A stretch of DNA of 64,000 bases from Humulus lupulus (Eukaryota; Streptophyta; Magnoliopsida; Rosales; Cannabaceae): NCBI RefSeq assembly GCF_963169125.1, contig NC_084794.1:116722358-116786357 (forward strand), given 5' to 3'. Position 1 is the stretch's first letter. Each line of letters starts with the position of its first letter. Made by a program: the position numbers and the translations under genes. The notes beneath the pieces were generated by a model. The model had not been told where the DNA came from. It worked only from the letters and a program-made list of their open reading frames with translations, and searched no databases. Below, one piece after another: positions 9,406 to 22,618 of the stretch.

Positions 9406-12028
9406 ATGTGTATTTTAGAATTTCCTATGTTATATATAAATATATATATATATTTATATATCAAAATATAACTAAAACTTATTCCATAAGGATTCTTAGC
9501 GTGGTTGCTCTCCTTCATTAAATTTCTATTGGGATTACAAAATACTATAGTCATTGAATGTTTTTATTGCAATCATGTTCTTCAATTTATTTATAAATAG
9601 TAGTAGTGATTATTTAACTTCATATTGTTAAATTTGTAATAAATTTTTATATTGAATTTATCGTAGATTTGTACTATTAATTACACTAATGTAGTTCTTG
9701 TCATCAATTAGCATGTATGTTAAAAATTGAAAAAAATTAAATCCAATGACCTAATTCTTTTTTTATTATTATTAATGAAGATAAAACAAATTAAGAATCA
9801 TTTTGCTAAGGACAATTATATTATTTGTTATATAGTTTTTAAACTTGTCATCGTATATATATCCCCTACAAAAATTATAATTGACAAAATTTTAAAAATT
9901 GGAGTTCATTGTTAATAAAATTAAATCCAAGGACCTTATCACAAAATAATGATTTTAGACTCATTGCTAAAAAATATCAAGGAACAATCATACTAATAAA
10001 CCTACATATATAAATATATGTAATGTTGAATTGTAATGGTGGCAATCACTAGCCATCATAGTGCTCATGTTAATTTTAGTTCCCATTAAGAGTGGCAAAT
10101 AGAAAAGTTTGCTGAAGCAGTTGACTCTACATCTTTTGTTTGCCACTTATTTATGGACAACAACCAGACCACATGATTGGTACTCTCATTTTAAGGCTTT
10201 CTAGCTCCTTTAATTTCATAAATTGATCATATCTCCAACTATGATCCATTTAGAATAATCTTTATATAAGATTATTAGTCATTATATGGCCTACATTTGT
10301 CAAATTTATGATTTCGACACTCAAAATGAGGATAGAGATGAATCAATTTTTATCTCTTCCCGGGGTCCCCAAAAAAGGTTATATATTTAAATATTGCTTA
10401 AATTACAAGATTATCTTTCCCAATTTTCCTTTTTATTTAATGTGTTCGCAGACTTTGAAGAAATGGTAGGCTATGAATGTATTATCTGAGAAAGTAGAAC
10501 TTTGATACAGAAAATATCTAGAATTTATTCCCATATCTTTAGATTTATATATATAGAACAGAAATATTGGCCTAATTAGTCCAAATGCTTTCTCCCGGCT
10601 TACGTATGAATACTTAATTGAGGCTCTTGAAAATTAATTAGTATTATTCCAAGTGGTGAATAATATTTACATCCCAAAAGTTATATAATTAATATGCACT
10701 TTTATTTTTAAATATTTTTGAGATATATAATTTAAATTAAAAGATATATAATTGAGCACTTTTATTTTTAAAATATTTTAAGATATTTTTATCATATTTT
10801 ATTTAAAATGATCCAAATATACTATTATAAATCTTTTAAATTAAATTGTAATAATTTTCAGTACATGACATTTTATTATAATCGTAAAAACTACCTTTTT
10901 AAAATAATAATAATAATAATATTATTAATAATAATAATAAAATAATCTCGTCTCTTGCCCTTTTAATTTATCCTAACCACTGAATCAATACAATGATAAA
11001 TTTTCATCATTAAATAAATTATCTAGCATTTAAATAAGTTTATTAATATACAAAAACTATTTTATTTTTTATAAGTGGATGGAACCATTGGGCAACTTCC
11101 GTAGTATTATATAAAAAAGTAAATAACTTAAGTTCCTTTTCAGGCTAACCAGTAACACTCACTAATTTGTAAAGCAACAATTTGCAGCCTAGTTACGTTT
11201 ATGAATCGCACGAGAACTTTCATCACCAGCTTCTATACCTAAATAATTTATTTCTTTATAATTCTTTTTGTACATTATTAATTGGTTAATTTTACATTGA
11301 AGGAGAATAACTTTCTTGATGAAATTCATTAATTCTTTTATTTATTTATTTGTATGCATAATTAGCAAATTTCTCCAAAGTTCAAACCAATCAATGGCAT
11401 ATATATTATTTATATGTATGTGCACGCTCCTGGAAACGACATAAATTCTAATAAGACCTTTTTTTTGGGCTAGCTATTAGAAATTCTTATTAAAACTTTG
11501 TTTCTTCACAGAAATGGCGTCTATACAATTTGGGCCGTACTTGGCGTGCCACATTATTAATCATTTTTTATTCCCTACTTTTGTCGTATTCACTCACAAT
11601 AATGGATGGACATACTAAATTAACAAATAGTCTCAATCAATGGGAAAAGGAAAACTATAGAGAGACTATATTATGCAAAGTTTAATAATGCATAACAAGA
11701 ATAATTCCTTTCATGAAAGTGGTTTGGTTTGTCATATTCTGAATCTAACACCCATGTAACATTTATTGTGGTTTAAATACAAAAGCAAAAAAGAATAAAA
11801 TGAAACGGAAAAAGAAAAGAGAGAGAGGGAGAATATAAATTCATGTTGTTAATACAGATATATGTATATATATATATAGAGAGAGAGAGAGTTCTACATA
11901 TATGTATATTTTCGTATTTTGTACCTTCCCTTGATACAACATAAATATATCTTTATATATATAAACTACACTTTGCAACTTTTATGTTTAAAATTACTTT
12001 ATACTAAAAATTCTATTTCTTTTATAAT
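9406..12028. other. AT-rich intergenic spacer
   Basis: No convincing gene. Small repeats are present: a short duplicated word cacttttatttttaaa(a)tattttt(g)agatat at about 10696 and 10756, an (AAT)n tract at 10901-10945, and a TA/GA microsatellite at 11862-11892. The 62-codon frame at 9727-9915 is AT-bias noise. Confidence 0.5.
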
Positions 12029-12389
12029 AGGATTTATATTTGTTTGGATTCTCTTTTTTTGTCTCATTATTTGAACTTTGTGTTTTGACAAATTATTTTT
12101 TGGACCCTATGTTTTGTAAAATTATTAAAATAGAATCTTAAACTCAATTTTGATGAAAAAAATTGAATATAACAACACAGTTTTTAAGCAGAATGATTTT
12201 ATTTTTGTTCTGAATTATTAGTTTAGTAAATTATTTGTGATTTTAGTTGAGAAAATATTCATCAAAATTAGATTTATGGTTCTATTTTAACTATTTTATA
12301 AAATATAGGGTTCAAAAAGTAATTTGTTAAAATACAAAGTCCAAACAGATAATGGAAAAAAAATAGAGAATCCAAAAAAGTATAAACTC
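12029..12389. mobile_element. Mutator-like MITE, 361 bp, with ~110-bp inverted repeats
   Basis: The left arm (ggatttatatttgtttggattctc... tttgaactttgtgttttgacaaatta...) is the inverted complement of the right arm (...taatttgttaaaatacaaagtccaaa... gagaatccaaaaaagtataaactc). Flanks tttataata (12020-12028) and tttataatg (12390-12398) match at 8 of 9 positions, fitting the 9-bp duplication of Mutator-like elements. The interior is non-coding. Confidence 0.8.
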
Positions 12390-12820
12390 TTTATAATGAC
12401 ATTAAAGATTAATGAACTCCAATGAACTCCTAAACTTGTAATCCATTTTATGTAAGCAAAAAATAGTACTCTCTTATTTGGTTCCGACTTTACGACACTT
12501 GACTACAAAGAACATAAAATAAATATATATTTACTCATATATACGTACCAATAATGAAAAGAAAAGAAAAAGAGCAAAATTTAATGTAATAAGCACTGCA
12601 TAATCAATACTAGATATATATGAATATATTCATGGCTAAATTACACTGGAAAATACACATTAAAATATATTATTAATTAATTGGGCTCATTAGAAAAAGT
12701 CAAAAACTCAACATAGAATCGTTTCCATTATCTAAATTTTCCTCTAATTAAGGCAAACAAAACAATTTTGCTACTTACATTTAATTATTCCCCACTCTCT
12801 ATGTCTGTTTTTTTCTTTTT

Positions 12821-13189
12821 TCACATCAATATTGCATAACGCATGCTGTCGCTTACCATGAGATGGTTCATCTCAGATATCTGAGCAAACTCACCTGTGG
12901 CCCAAACCCCATAAGCTGTAATATTATTTCCACCACCACCTCCATTAACATGGTGAGAAGAAGGTTGAGAGAAGCAAGAGAACAAGGACAGAATCGGAGC
13001 CCGAACCACACTGCATATGATCGTCAAACCTTTCCATATCGCCGGCGATCTTCCATGGGCGATGATTGGCAACTCGGCTTGGTTATTCCCGCCTCCAAAC
13101 ATGCTCTCATCTGCCACTCTTGGACTCTTTCTTATGTTCTGAAGGTTTTGCCCTAGAGTTGCCACCCTACGCCACATGATGATCTTCAA
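12821..13189 (-). CDS. Small conserved-looking plant protein of unknown function, 122 aa
   Basis: Single-exon frame starting MKIIMWRRVATL and ending NHLMVSDSMRYAILM with a TGA stop. It stands out because it keeps balanced codon and amino-acid use in an AT-rich region and is not transposon related. Visible parts are a basic N-terminus, a moderately hydrophobic stretch at residues 50-72 (IWKGLTIICSVVRAPILSLF), a low-complexity Gly run at 83-87, and a highly polar/Met-rich C-terminal motif. From general memory this tail resembles a family of short uncharacterised angiosperm proteins, but I cannot name it. There is no signal peptide or known catalytic motif. Met5 is an alternative start. A TATA-like run (13449-13458, minus-strand sense) lies ~265 bases upstream. 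It is flanked by MITEs only and has no operon-like context. Confidence 0.7.
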   Translation of the reverse strand: MKIIMWRRVATLGQNLQNIRKSPRVADESMFGGGNNQAELPIIAHGRSPAIWKGLTIICSVVRAPILSLFSCFSQPSSHHVNGGGGGNNITAYGVWATGEFAQISEMNHLMVSDSMRYAILM

Positions 13190-15447
13190 TTCGATCCTTG
13201 CTATATATGTATATATAATTCTAAAACTGATGAAACTAGCAAGAGAGATGGATATATTTTGATGATGAACAAGTAGTGGAGATTCTGCAATGAAAGAAAA
13301 ATATTAAAGGGTGTGTTTTGGGTTCACTAAATTAAGTTTCTGATAATGGAGGAGCTTGGTGGTGGAGTTGATAGTGCTAGTGCTTATCACAAAGGTTTAT
13401 GGATGCCTTTTAAAGGACTTCTTGACATTACTTATTATTTTAGTTTTATATATATAAATAAAAATGTATTTAATTCTTTATTTATGTACATGTGGGGTAT
13501 GCAAGGGCGAACATGCCGACAAAGCTGCCAAATTATTAATATACACTGTGCTTTTCTTTCTTTTCTTTTTTTAATCGATCTATCATAGGCATTTGCATTT
13601 TTAGTCTTCGTAATGCTTAATTGTTTTAATATAAATATGTATATTTACACACATTATGGTAATGTGCGACTCACATAAAATTAACCCATCATATTGATAG
13701 TGTAATATTCCTTTCAATAAAAACAGAGGGGGAAATTTTAGTGTGTTCCTTTACAGTTCATTTGATTTAGATTGATCAACAAAGGGTCCCATATGTGTAT
13801 GAAAGATTGAGACAAAAAGGGGAGTCATAACAGATTCCATCAAATCGAATAATATTGGCTTACTTATTTAGTGTGATCACCAAAGGCCAACCGTCCGATC
13901 ATATGAATGATCTTTGATTGTTGATTGTTAGTTTCCAGTGTATTATATATATATATATGCACATATTTATGCCTGCTAAACCTGAGGATGAAATGGTTAG
14001 AGAAGGACATAGCTAGATACTAAATAAATATGATGCATGTGTTTACATAAATGAATAATTGTGCGGTGGGGGGCCAGAGAGTTTTGGTGTTTTACAGGAA
14101 TCAAAATCTTTTCAGTGTTACAGGTAGTGATATGAGAGACCCAACCCATGTAGATATGATTACTACCATTTCCACTTTCTCTCTTCAACAAGTTAGGAAT
14201 TTGCAGGTGTGCTTTTTCTTATAGCTAAGTCATACAATATATACATCTATACATCACTTTTTTTTTTTAAGATATATCTACACATCACTTTTGCATCGTA
14301 TAGGCATTAATGGAGGATTATTTTAATATTAATTATTGGATTAAGATTAATAATTTATATTTATAATTGTTAATTAATATTTTTAAAAATAAATTTTGAT
14401 TTTTTTAAACTTTTAAAAAGACTATCTGATAACATGACAGTCACATATTTATTAATTAAACAATAAAAAAAAATTATTTAATATTCATTCTCCACTCTTT
14501 CCTAATTATTTATTCATTCATTTCATGAGAAAAAAAATTATTTTGGAATTAATGGGAATAATTAATGTGATCATTATCTTTCAAACTAATATTTATTACC
14601 TAATTAATCTAAAAAATTAGAAATTAATTATTTTATATATTTTATTTATTTATTTTCATTATCATTATAATTATTCCTCATCAAAAACTTATTGAGTGAT
14701 TTATGGTAACTATTCATAGGTAATATATATATATATATATATATTAGATACAAACAACATACATTGTATAATTTTATTTATACAATTTATTAATTATTTT
14801 TATTAAATTTGTATAATTGTCATATAAATTTCTAATAAATAAAAAATATTGTATATAAAAGAATTATATGAATATATTAAAAGAAAAATTAAACCAAAAC
14901 ATTATTTATGGTTATTTAAAAAAAAATATATAGATATAAAATGATAATATTTTAGATCCCAAACTTCCATATTGAAGGTACAAAACATTCATCATATTAT
15001 TCAAATTATACCTTAATGATTAGAGAATAATCTTGTTTATTCTTGATAAAACATAAATGTTATTCTAATTTCTTATGTAGTTACACATTCATACTATTCA
15101 TATACATACGACACTTATATATAATATATATTTATAATATTTTTTGTTATTCAATATATGAATATATATACTAATGTAAGTTAGATAAAATAAAAAAATA
15201 ATATGTTTTCTTTTTCAAAATATAAATGATAATTTTTTAATAAATATTAATATTATGTATTACATATTATAAGAGATGATTTATAATATTTAAATTTATA
15301 TTAATATAATTATTAAATATCTAGTTTTGTATTAAATATTATTATTATAATACTGATATTTTATAATATTTGAATTTATATTAATATTATTAGTAAAAAA
15401 TTAGGATTATAAATTATTAACAATATTAATATGAATTCAAATATTAT
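13190..15447. other. AT-rich spacer upstream of the small gene
   Basis: 13190-13480 would hold the promoter and leader of the minus-strand gene. The rest is mostly low complexity: an (AT)n run at 14722-14745, and internally duplicated words such as tataatattt(a/g)aatttatattaatat near 15283 and 15362. No other gene is recognised. Confidence 0.5.
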
Positions 15448-16210
15448 TGTTGTACCCCAAAATACATACGTATTAAATTACTCACCACGTGGTACAGCTG
15501 GCAGACAATCGTATGAAGAAAGCGTACAGATAGAAGATTTAGCTAACTCTAGAGTGAGTGGTTCGAGTCAAACTTGATAGCTTACGACAACCAAATAGTC
15601 CCCAGATCTCCTCTTACACCAACTACATAGTTCGAGCATGATGGCCAGATCGCCTTGTAGAAACTCTGAACTTGACCCATGTTAGGTTAGGTTAGTTCTT
15701 CGTCGAAGGAAGTGTTCAGCTCGCGAAAGGCTGGTCATAACGCACAGTGAAGGATCCCAAAAGACTAGGAAATTCCTTATACACTCATTAATGCTTAGAT
15801 ATTATTATGTATATTTATTACCCAATTTTAGGGGCAAAGAATCAATAGGCATTAATATATTTATGTAAATAGGACGCTACCCAAAAATGTATTTTGCCAT
15901 ATTTATGCACGGTTACCCAAAATTGTCAAGGCAAAATTCCCTATAAATACAAGGGAGAATTGACAGAAGGAGGGAGAACATTTTGTGTATTGAAACTCTG
16001 GTGAAATTGTGACAAACAATTTCACGGTATGAAACAAACAAATTAATAAGAGTGACTCGTGGACTAGGTGGATTTTAACTACTGAATCACGTAAAAGTGT
16101 GGGTGATCTTAATACCTTTTTCTTTATTTATCCAATTACGGTTTAACAAAAGCTTAATATATCTATTTTCAGATTTCTTAATCCACAGTTGGCGAAAAAC
16201 CGCGTCAACA
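15448..16210 (+). mobile_element. 5' LTR of gypsy element A
   Basis: The LTR runs from TGTTGTACC to ...CGCGTCAACA. It contains a clear TATA box (CTATAAATAC, 15941-15950) followed by the transcribed R/U5 part with the phrase gagtgactcgtggactagg, and it is followed at 16276 by the gag start. A second LTR with the same start, TATA context and end (62481-63218) opens another copy. No downstream partner LTR was found, so A has lost its 3' end. Confidence 0.85.
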
Positions 16211-16275
16211 GATTGGTGTGTTCACTGAGAGCATAGTAGACTTAATTCCCCACACAAGTTTCACCTAACATTCAC

Positions 16276-17121
16276 CATGGTGGTCACTCGATCTATGCGT
16301 GACAACGAGATGAAACAATATGAAGATCAGGAGGTACACGGTGTAACCCCACTAGAGAAGGCTTAACTACTCAATGTCAACCTAGAAAACAACACATGGA
16401 CCAAGATGATGCTGGGAGCTCAGCATCACACCCACCAAATCCCCATCAGGGACACCTAACACCCATTGAGAGGGAAAATTCATAGTTAAGGAGTCATCTT
16501 GCTCAGGCTAACAAGAAGATTGAGGAGATCTTGACTCGATTACCCCCTCCTGCAACCGATGTTAACATCGGAAGGAGGCAAAGTGGGTCCCAGAGGTCCC
16601 ACAAGAATAATCGACCCAATTTTAGTCGCTCTGTTAGAATTGCAACTTCGAGCTCTATAGCTTCAGAGCGGATCCAGCGAAATACTCAACCTGCTAATAC
16701 TCATAGGAATTATCGACCTCATGTCAGTCGGTCTGTTCAGACTGCGACCTTGAGTTCTGTACCTTCTGAACAGACCCCACGGAATGCTCAACCTACCAAC
16801 CCTTGCAGGAAAGACCATTCAACTCACACTCACAGGAACCAGCCTGGCCAAACAGGGCGAGCTGACACCGATTCAAGGAAGCGAGACATCCTAGCAAATC
16901 TATCTGTGCCACGGCTAGAGCCTCCGACACGGAGAAATGAATTGGTTGTGCCTCCAACCCAGGACGTTGGAATAGACCAAGGGCGAGATATTCTAGTGCG
17001 CCCCGATGGAACAAGGATAGCTTCACCAATAAGACATCTGTCGTCATTGGTTCGACATCCAACACCACCTCGCCCATAGAGGAATGCTCTAGCTCGAGGG
17101 GATGGCAGGAGAAATCCTCCT
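16276..17121 (+). pseudogene. Element A gag, N-terminal part (first of three pieces)
   Basis: The gag begins MVVTRSMRDNEM and has stops and frame changes early. A 182-codon frame then starts near 16531: MTRLPPPATDVNIGRRQ..., rich in Arg, Ser, Gln and Asn, as in plant Tat-like gag leaders. After a TAG it reads RNALARGDGRRNPP to 17121, where the chromovirus is inserted. The same frame resumes after the insertion at 35957 (EEIYIP...). The homologous start MVVTHSMRDNE occurs at 63287. The protein would have formed the virus-like particle but is broken. Confidence 0.8.
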
Positions 17122-19473
17122 TGTAACATTCTGGTTAGCCAAGGCCATTACACTGTGTACTTTAAATAGTGCTTAACTCGCTAAACGAGTCATTAGGCCA
17201 TAAACGTGCATCTGAGTGTTATTAATAGGTCAGGGTTAAAATCTTAATCAAAAGGAATCGATATATTTTATTTAACATGTTAAACTGTGTATGGGATCCC
17301 ATAAAAGTGTTTGCAGAGTTGTTTACAATCCAAAATGGTCATTATAGTTCAAAAGTTACAATCCCTCCGATCTAAGCGGCAAAAATAGGGTTAAACCCTA
17401 GTTCCCCTTAGAAAAACCTTGGTCGTAGTGGTCAAGCGGTTGAATATGTACATGTCGCCACCTAAGCTCTCCACAATGGCTAGGTAAGCTTTTCTTTCCC
17501 TTTACCTGCACCACATAGCACACATGAGCCAATGCTCTGCAAGAAAACTTATTACTGCATGTATACAAGTATTAATAAATGATCATGAAATCATTTTGGG
17601 GCTTGCAGCCCTTATCAAATGATGATTGTTAAGTCATTTTTGGGTCCTACGCCCTGGATAGATGACTAATAAGACATCCTGGGGTCCTGCGCCCTAAGCC
17701 ATATGACCATCAAGTCACCTGAGCCTTTTAGCCCTGGCTTTGAGTAACTAGCCATAGTTTAGCCAAGCGCTTAAGTTTTCTTCAACCAATAGGACGGACG
17801 AGCATTAATGCTCTTGTTGATTAGATCTAATCATATCAACCAGGGTTCAATGCGTTATTGCTACTCTTGACTCATAAGTCAATTCCATAAGACCAGTGCT
17901 CAGTACTATTGCCGATCCTGACTGATAAGTCAGAGCTTCACGACAAGCACTTAAAACCATTGTCGTTTCTAACCAATAAGTCAGTGCGTTGCTCAGATAA
18001 ACAATGCATTCGAGCATTCATAATACAACAGATATCCAAATATAGAGCAATTACCATGCTTCAACAATAATCATGTATGTCACATAATGGGTGCAATTTT
18101 CTTACCTTGGACTTGAGCGTAAATAAGTTAAGAACGACCCTTGAGAACGATCCTGTCCTTAGGCCCTTAGCGGTAACCTAATCATAACCAACTATGAAAT
18201 CCTATCAATAAAATGAGTAATAAAAGATTCCTGGGCCAAGTCCTAGCCCCCGGGACCTCTAATTCTACCAAAACGGGTAGTAAATTCGATCTCGAGCCTT
18301 AAGGTTTGAAAACCCGCGCTTAAAACTAAGTAAAACCAAGCATGGCTCAACAAGAACAGGAGGGCTGCGACTTGCCCCCAAGGGCCGCGGTGCGCCTCCC
18401 AGACAGACAGGCCCCCCTGTCTTGGTGTCAAGGGCGGGCCGCGACTTGTCCTTGAGGGTCACCGCCCGCCTGCCAGACAGAGCCCAGTGAAGGCTCTGGG
18501 GTTCACTCAAGTCGCGACACCCATGAACTCAGTCGCGACTTGACCCCGCGAACCCAGCTCCCTTGCATTTTCCTCAATCCTAACTCAGCCAAAACTTCAA
18601 CCAAACAATCCCAATATCAAAACCAAACCCCAACACAACATAACCACCAGTTTAACAATAAAATCCAAGCTTTATAATACCTAAAACACAACCAAATACC
18701 CAATTCTAAGATCAAACTATTAAGCTTCTAATTAGCCTAAAAACAGAGTAAAACTCAAGGTTTAAACTTAAAATCATTACCTCAACGATGAATTAACACC
18801 TTCAATTGCTGCAACTCAATCCTAAACTCTCAAGCCTCAAATCCTCAAGTTTTAATCTTCTAGCTTTGCCTCAAAAACTGAACCGAGAGAGAGAATGGAA
18901 ATGAACGAGAAAGAGGAGAGAGGAAGCTCTATTTTTTCTGCCTTAGTTCCTTCTACAGCCTACCTTGGCTGAGTATATCTACTGGCCAAAAATGACCAAA
19001 ATGCCCCTAGGGCCATCTAAAACCCTCAAAGCCACCCAAGGGCAAATTTCTCATTACCACCTACCCCATTAATCATAATTAACGTCCTCCAATTCGCGTT
19101 TCTCCCAATATCCTCAAATAATTATCAAATCATTTCCCAATACTAAGCACCAAATTACCCCTAGGCTCACCTCAAGCCCGGTAATTAATCCTCTTATGAC
19201 CAAACTGCTAACTTACTTCCAAGGATCGTCTCATGCCGAATAGCTCCGGTATATCCACATAATAATGTGGTCTCACCCATATATCACATACATGCACATA
19301 AATATACAAATATGCCCTCAACGGGCCAAAATTATGAAACTGCCCTTCTTATAAGATACAATCATATGATAATACAACACACATAATCACATAATAACAC
19401 ATTAAATTAATTATTGCCTTCCTGGCCTCCTAATCCAGGCACTAAGCCATAGTAAGGAATTTGGAACGTTACA
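17122..19473 (-). repeat. 3' LTR of the chromovirus
   Basis: The LTR runs TGTAAC...GTTACA. It has tandem-repeat modules: gggtcctgcgccct-type words spaced ~45 bases (17585-17740) and a ~45-base unit with 'actgataagtcag' (17850-17990). It also has a GC-rich module at 18362-18556 with repeated gcgacttg / ccgcggtgcg words. It differs from the 5' LTR by many substitutions and by a ~40-base stretch (17218-17260) absent there, so the insertion is not recent. Confidence 0.9.
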
Positions 19474-19487
19474 ACTATCCTCTCCTT
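19474..19487 (-). other. Polypurine tract of the chromovirus
   Basis: On the minus strand the bases just before the 3' LTR read aaggagaggatagt, a purine-rich primer site for plus-strand DNA synthesis at the expected place. Confidence 0.65.
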
Positions 19488-21315
19488 ATAGAAATTTCGT
19501 CCTCTAAATTTTACCTAAATAGCTCGAGATACTGACTCTGCACATCTGACTCCAGCTCCGAAGTCGCTTCCTCGACCTTGTTGTTCCTCCATAATACCTT
19601 GACCAAAGGTATAGTTTTATTTCTCAGAACCTTTCATTTCTGTCTAGTATCTGGATTGGCTGTTCCTCATAGGAGAGATCTGCCTCAAGTTTCAGATCCT
19701 CGCTACTCAACACATGAGTCACATCTGACACATACTTTTGAAGAGCTAAAATGTGAAATACATTATGCATGGCTGATAATGCCGGAGGTAAGGCCAACCT
19801 ACTGGCCACCTGACCAATCCTCTCCAGGATCTCAAATGGACCTACAAATCTAGGGCTCAGCTTGCCCTTCTTCTCAAATCTTCTCACCCCTTTCCATGGC
19901 AAGACTCTAAGGAAGACATAGTCTCCCAGTAGGAACTCCACATTCATGCGTTTGGGATCTGCATAACTTTTCTATCTGCTTTGAGAAGCAAGCATCTAGG
20001 CTCTAATATTCTTAGTGGCCTCATTGGTTCTCTGAACTGCCTCAGGACCCAAGTATCTCCTTTCTTCTGTCTCATCCCAATGAATGGGAGATCTGCATTT
20101 CCTACCAGACAGCATCTCATAAGGAGCCACCCCAATGGTCGACCGATAGCTGTTGTTGTAGGAAAACTCTATCAAAGGTAGATACTTACTCCACGACCCA
20201 CCAAAGTCCAGCACACATGCTTGCAGCATGTCCTCTAATGTCTGGATCGTCCTCTCAGATTGTCCATTTGTCTGAGAATGGTAAGCAGTACTGAACTTCA
20301 ACTGTGTACCCATGGCCCTTTGCAAACTTCCCCATAACTAGGAAGTGAATGTGGGGTCCCGATTTGGCATGATCGACCTCGGTTCCCCATGAAGGCGCAC
20401 AATCTCTTTCACATAGAGATCTGCTTACTGATCAACTGTATAAGTTGTCCTCACTGGTAAGAAGTGAGCTGACTTGGTGTATCGATCCACGATAAACCAC
20501 ACCAAATCATGTTGACCCACAGTCCTGGGTAACCCCACCATGAATTCCATTGTGGTATCCTCCCATTTCCACTCTGAGATGTCCAGAGGCTGTAATAGCC
20601 CTGTTGGTCTCTGATGCTCAGCCATGACCTGTTGACATGTCAAGCACTTAGCCAGATATTCTATCACATCCCTCTTCTTCCCAGACCACCAATACAACGA
20701 TCTCACATCCTGATACATCTTCGTGGTGCCTGGATGCAAAGAGTAAGGAGTAGTATGAGATTCATCCAAAATCTCTCGTCTCATAGCAGTGTCTATCAAA
20801 ACACATATCCGAGCTTTGTATCTCAACAAGCCCATATCTGACACTGTATAGTCCCGAGACACTCTAGCCAGAACGTCCTCTCTGATCTTCGTCAGTTGTG
20901 GAATACCCAACTGACCTTCCTTTATTCTTTCCAACAGCGTAGATTGTAACGTAATGTTGGCCAACTGGCCTACCAGTAACTCTATGCCAACTCTGGTCTT
21001 ATCCTCTACTAACTCTCTGGATATCAGCCTCGCACTAAAAATCTGTCCCGGACCTTTCCGGCTTAAAGCTTCCACTACTACATTGGCCTTTCCTGGGTGA
21101 TACAATATTTCACAATCATATTCATTTACTAACTTTAGCCAACGCCTTTGTCTCATATTCAGGTCTTTCTGTGTGAAAAAGTACTTAAGGCTCTTTTGGT
21201 CAGTGTAGATCTCACACTTCTCCCCATAAAGATAATGTCTCCATACATTTAATGTAAAGACCACTATTGCCAACTCTAAGTCTTGAGTGGGGTATCTCTG
21301 TTCATATTCTTTCAA
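19488..21315 (-). pseudogene. Chromovirus pol, 3' half: RNase H, integrase, chromodomain-like tail
   Basis: From 21315 downward: the RNase H region reads YPTQDLELAIVVFTLNVWRHYLYG and DQKSLKYFF, with DALSRK changed to EALSRK. The integrase zinc region and core follow (LHPGTTKMYQDVR, CLTCQQV, DTTMEFMVGLPRT, VDRYTKSAHFLPV, then FSTAYHSQTNGQSERTIQTLED at 20230-20300). The SH3-like part LGDYVFLRVLPW...KLSPRFVGPFEIL lies near 19880. After a frameshift near 19625 a tail reads NKTIPLVKVLWRNNKVEEAT, typical of the integrase chromodomain of Tekay-type elements. Stops at about 20424, 19995 and 19948 break it. In active relatives this tail guides insertion to heterochromatin. Confidence 0.88.
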
Positions 21316-22618
21316 CTAATGTGAGGCATAAGTAATCACCTTCCCTGACTGCATAAGAACACAACCCAAACCCTGATGTGAGGCATCAAAGTATATCACA
21401 AACTTCTCCTAATTTGTTGGAAGACTCAAAACTAGAGTTGTAATCAACCTCTGCTTCAATTCCTGGAAGTTGTTCTCACACTTATCTGACCACACAAACT
21501 TATGATTCTTGTGTGTCAGTTCGATCAATGAAGTGACTATCTTTGAGAACCCTTCCACGAAATGCCTGTAGTAACCTGCCAACCCAAGGAAGCTCCTAAC
21601 CTCTGAAGCATTCTTTAGCCTTAGCCAATCTCTGATCACCTCTATCTTGGCCGGGTCCACCTTGATCCTTTCCTTACTGAAAATATGACCAAGGAAAGTT
21701 ACCTGAGATAACCAGAATTCACACTTCTTGAACTTGGCAAACAATCTGTGTTCCCTCAATCTCTGTAGAACCCACCTCAGATGTTGCTCATGTTCTGACT
21801 CTGATTGAGGATAAACCAGAATATCATCAATGAAGACAATCACAAACTGGTCCAAACAATCCTTGAACACTCTGTTCATCAAATCCATAAAAGCAGCTCG
21901 GGCATTAGTCAACCCAAAGAACATGACTAAGAACTCATAATGCCCATATCTGGTTCGAAAAGCAGTCTTCAGTATATCTCCTTCCTAGACCCTCAGCTGA
22001 TAATAACCAGTTCGAAGGTCTATCTTTGTGAATACCCTTTTACCTTGCAACTGGTCAAACATATCATCTATCCTTGGCAGAGGATACTTATTCTTAATTG
22101 TTAACTTATTCAGTTCTCCATAATCAATACACATCCTCAGAGAACCATCCTTCTTCTTCACAAACATAACTGGTGCACCCCACAGTGAGAAACTAGGTCT
22201 AATAAAACCCAAATCTAATAGCTCCTGCAATTGCACCTTCAGTTCTTTTAATTCTGCTGGGACCGTTTTGTAAGGTGCCCTCGACACTGGCTCCGTCCCT
22301 GGTGCCAGTTCAATCACAAATTCAATCTCTCTGTGTGGTGGCAACCCTGGTAAATCTTTTGGAAACACATCCAGAAACTCAAAGACTAGTTTGGTCTCCT
22401 CTGGTCCCACTGGCTAAGAATCCTATGCGACCTCCTTGCAATATATATCTAGTCCTTATAACAGATATCATAGGTATACGAGGTCCATGCATAGTGCCAA
22501 CAAACACAAAAGCATCCTCACCTTCAGGCTCAAAGGTTACCATTTTCCTTCTGTAATCTATGGTTGCCACATACTTCACTAACCAGTCCATATCCAAAAT
22601 CATGTCAAAGTCGTTCAT
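21316..22618 (-). pseudogene. Chromovirus pol, 5' half: end of protease and reverse transcriptase
   Basis: The protease C-terminus reads DFDMILDMDWLVKY (22570-22615; DMDW in place of the usual GMDW). RT follows: [54 protein letters not shown] and [12 protein letters not shown], with a stop at 21984 just after GYYQLRV. It continues as [18 protein letters not shown] and [15 protein letters not shown] (catalytic FIDD kept) to the connection domain at about 21410. Frames shift at ~22390 and stops occur at 21984 and 21316-21408. RT would copy element RNA into DNA inside the particle. Confidence 0.9.

Noticed and set aside
12863..13156. 97-codon plus-strand frame overlapping the small gene
   Set aside because: Antisense shadow of the 12821-13189 gene; no protein features.
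13346..13588. 80-codon plus-strand frame
   Set aside because: AT-driven composition with no domain; lies in the likely promoter region of the minus-strand gene.
13997..14191. 64-codon minus-strand frame with a less AT-rich core
   Set aside because: No splice context or recognised protein; kept only as a possible fragment to revisit.
16793..17129. Minus-strand frames opposite the A gag
   Set aside because: Shadows of the plus-strand gag; one runs across the LTR junction.
18243..18510. Minus-strand frames in the chromovirus LTR (also 34693-34926)
   Set aside because: They fall in the GC-rich LTR module where stops are rare by composition.
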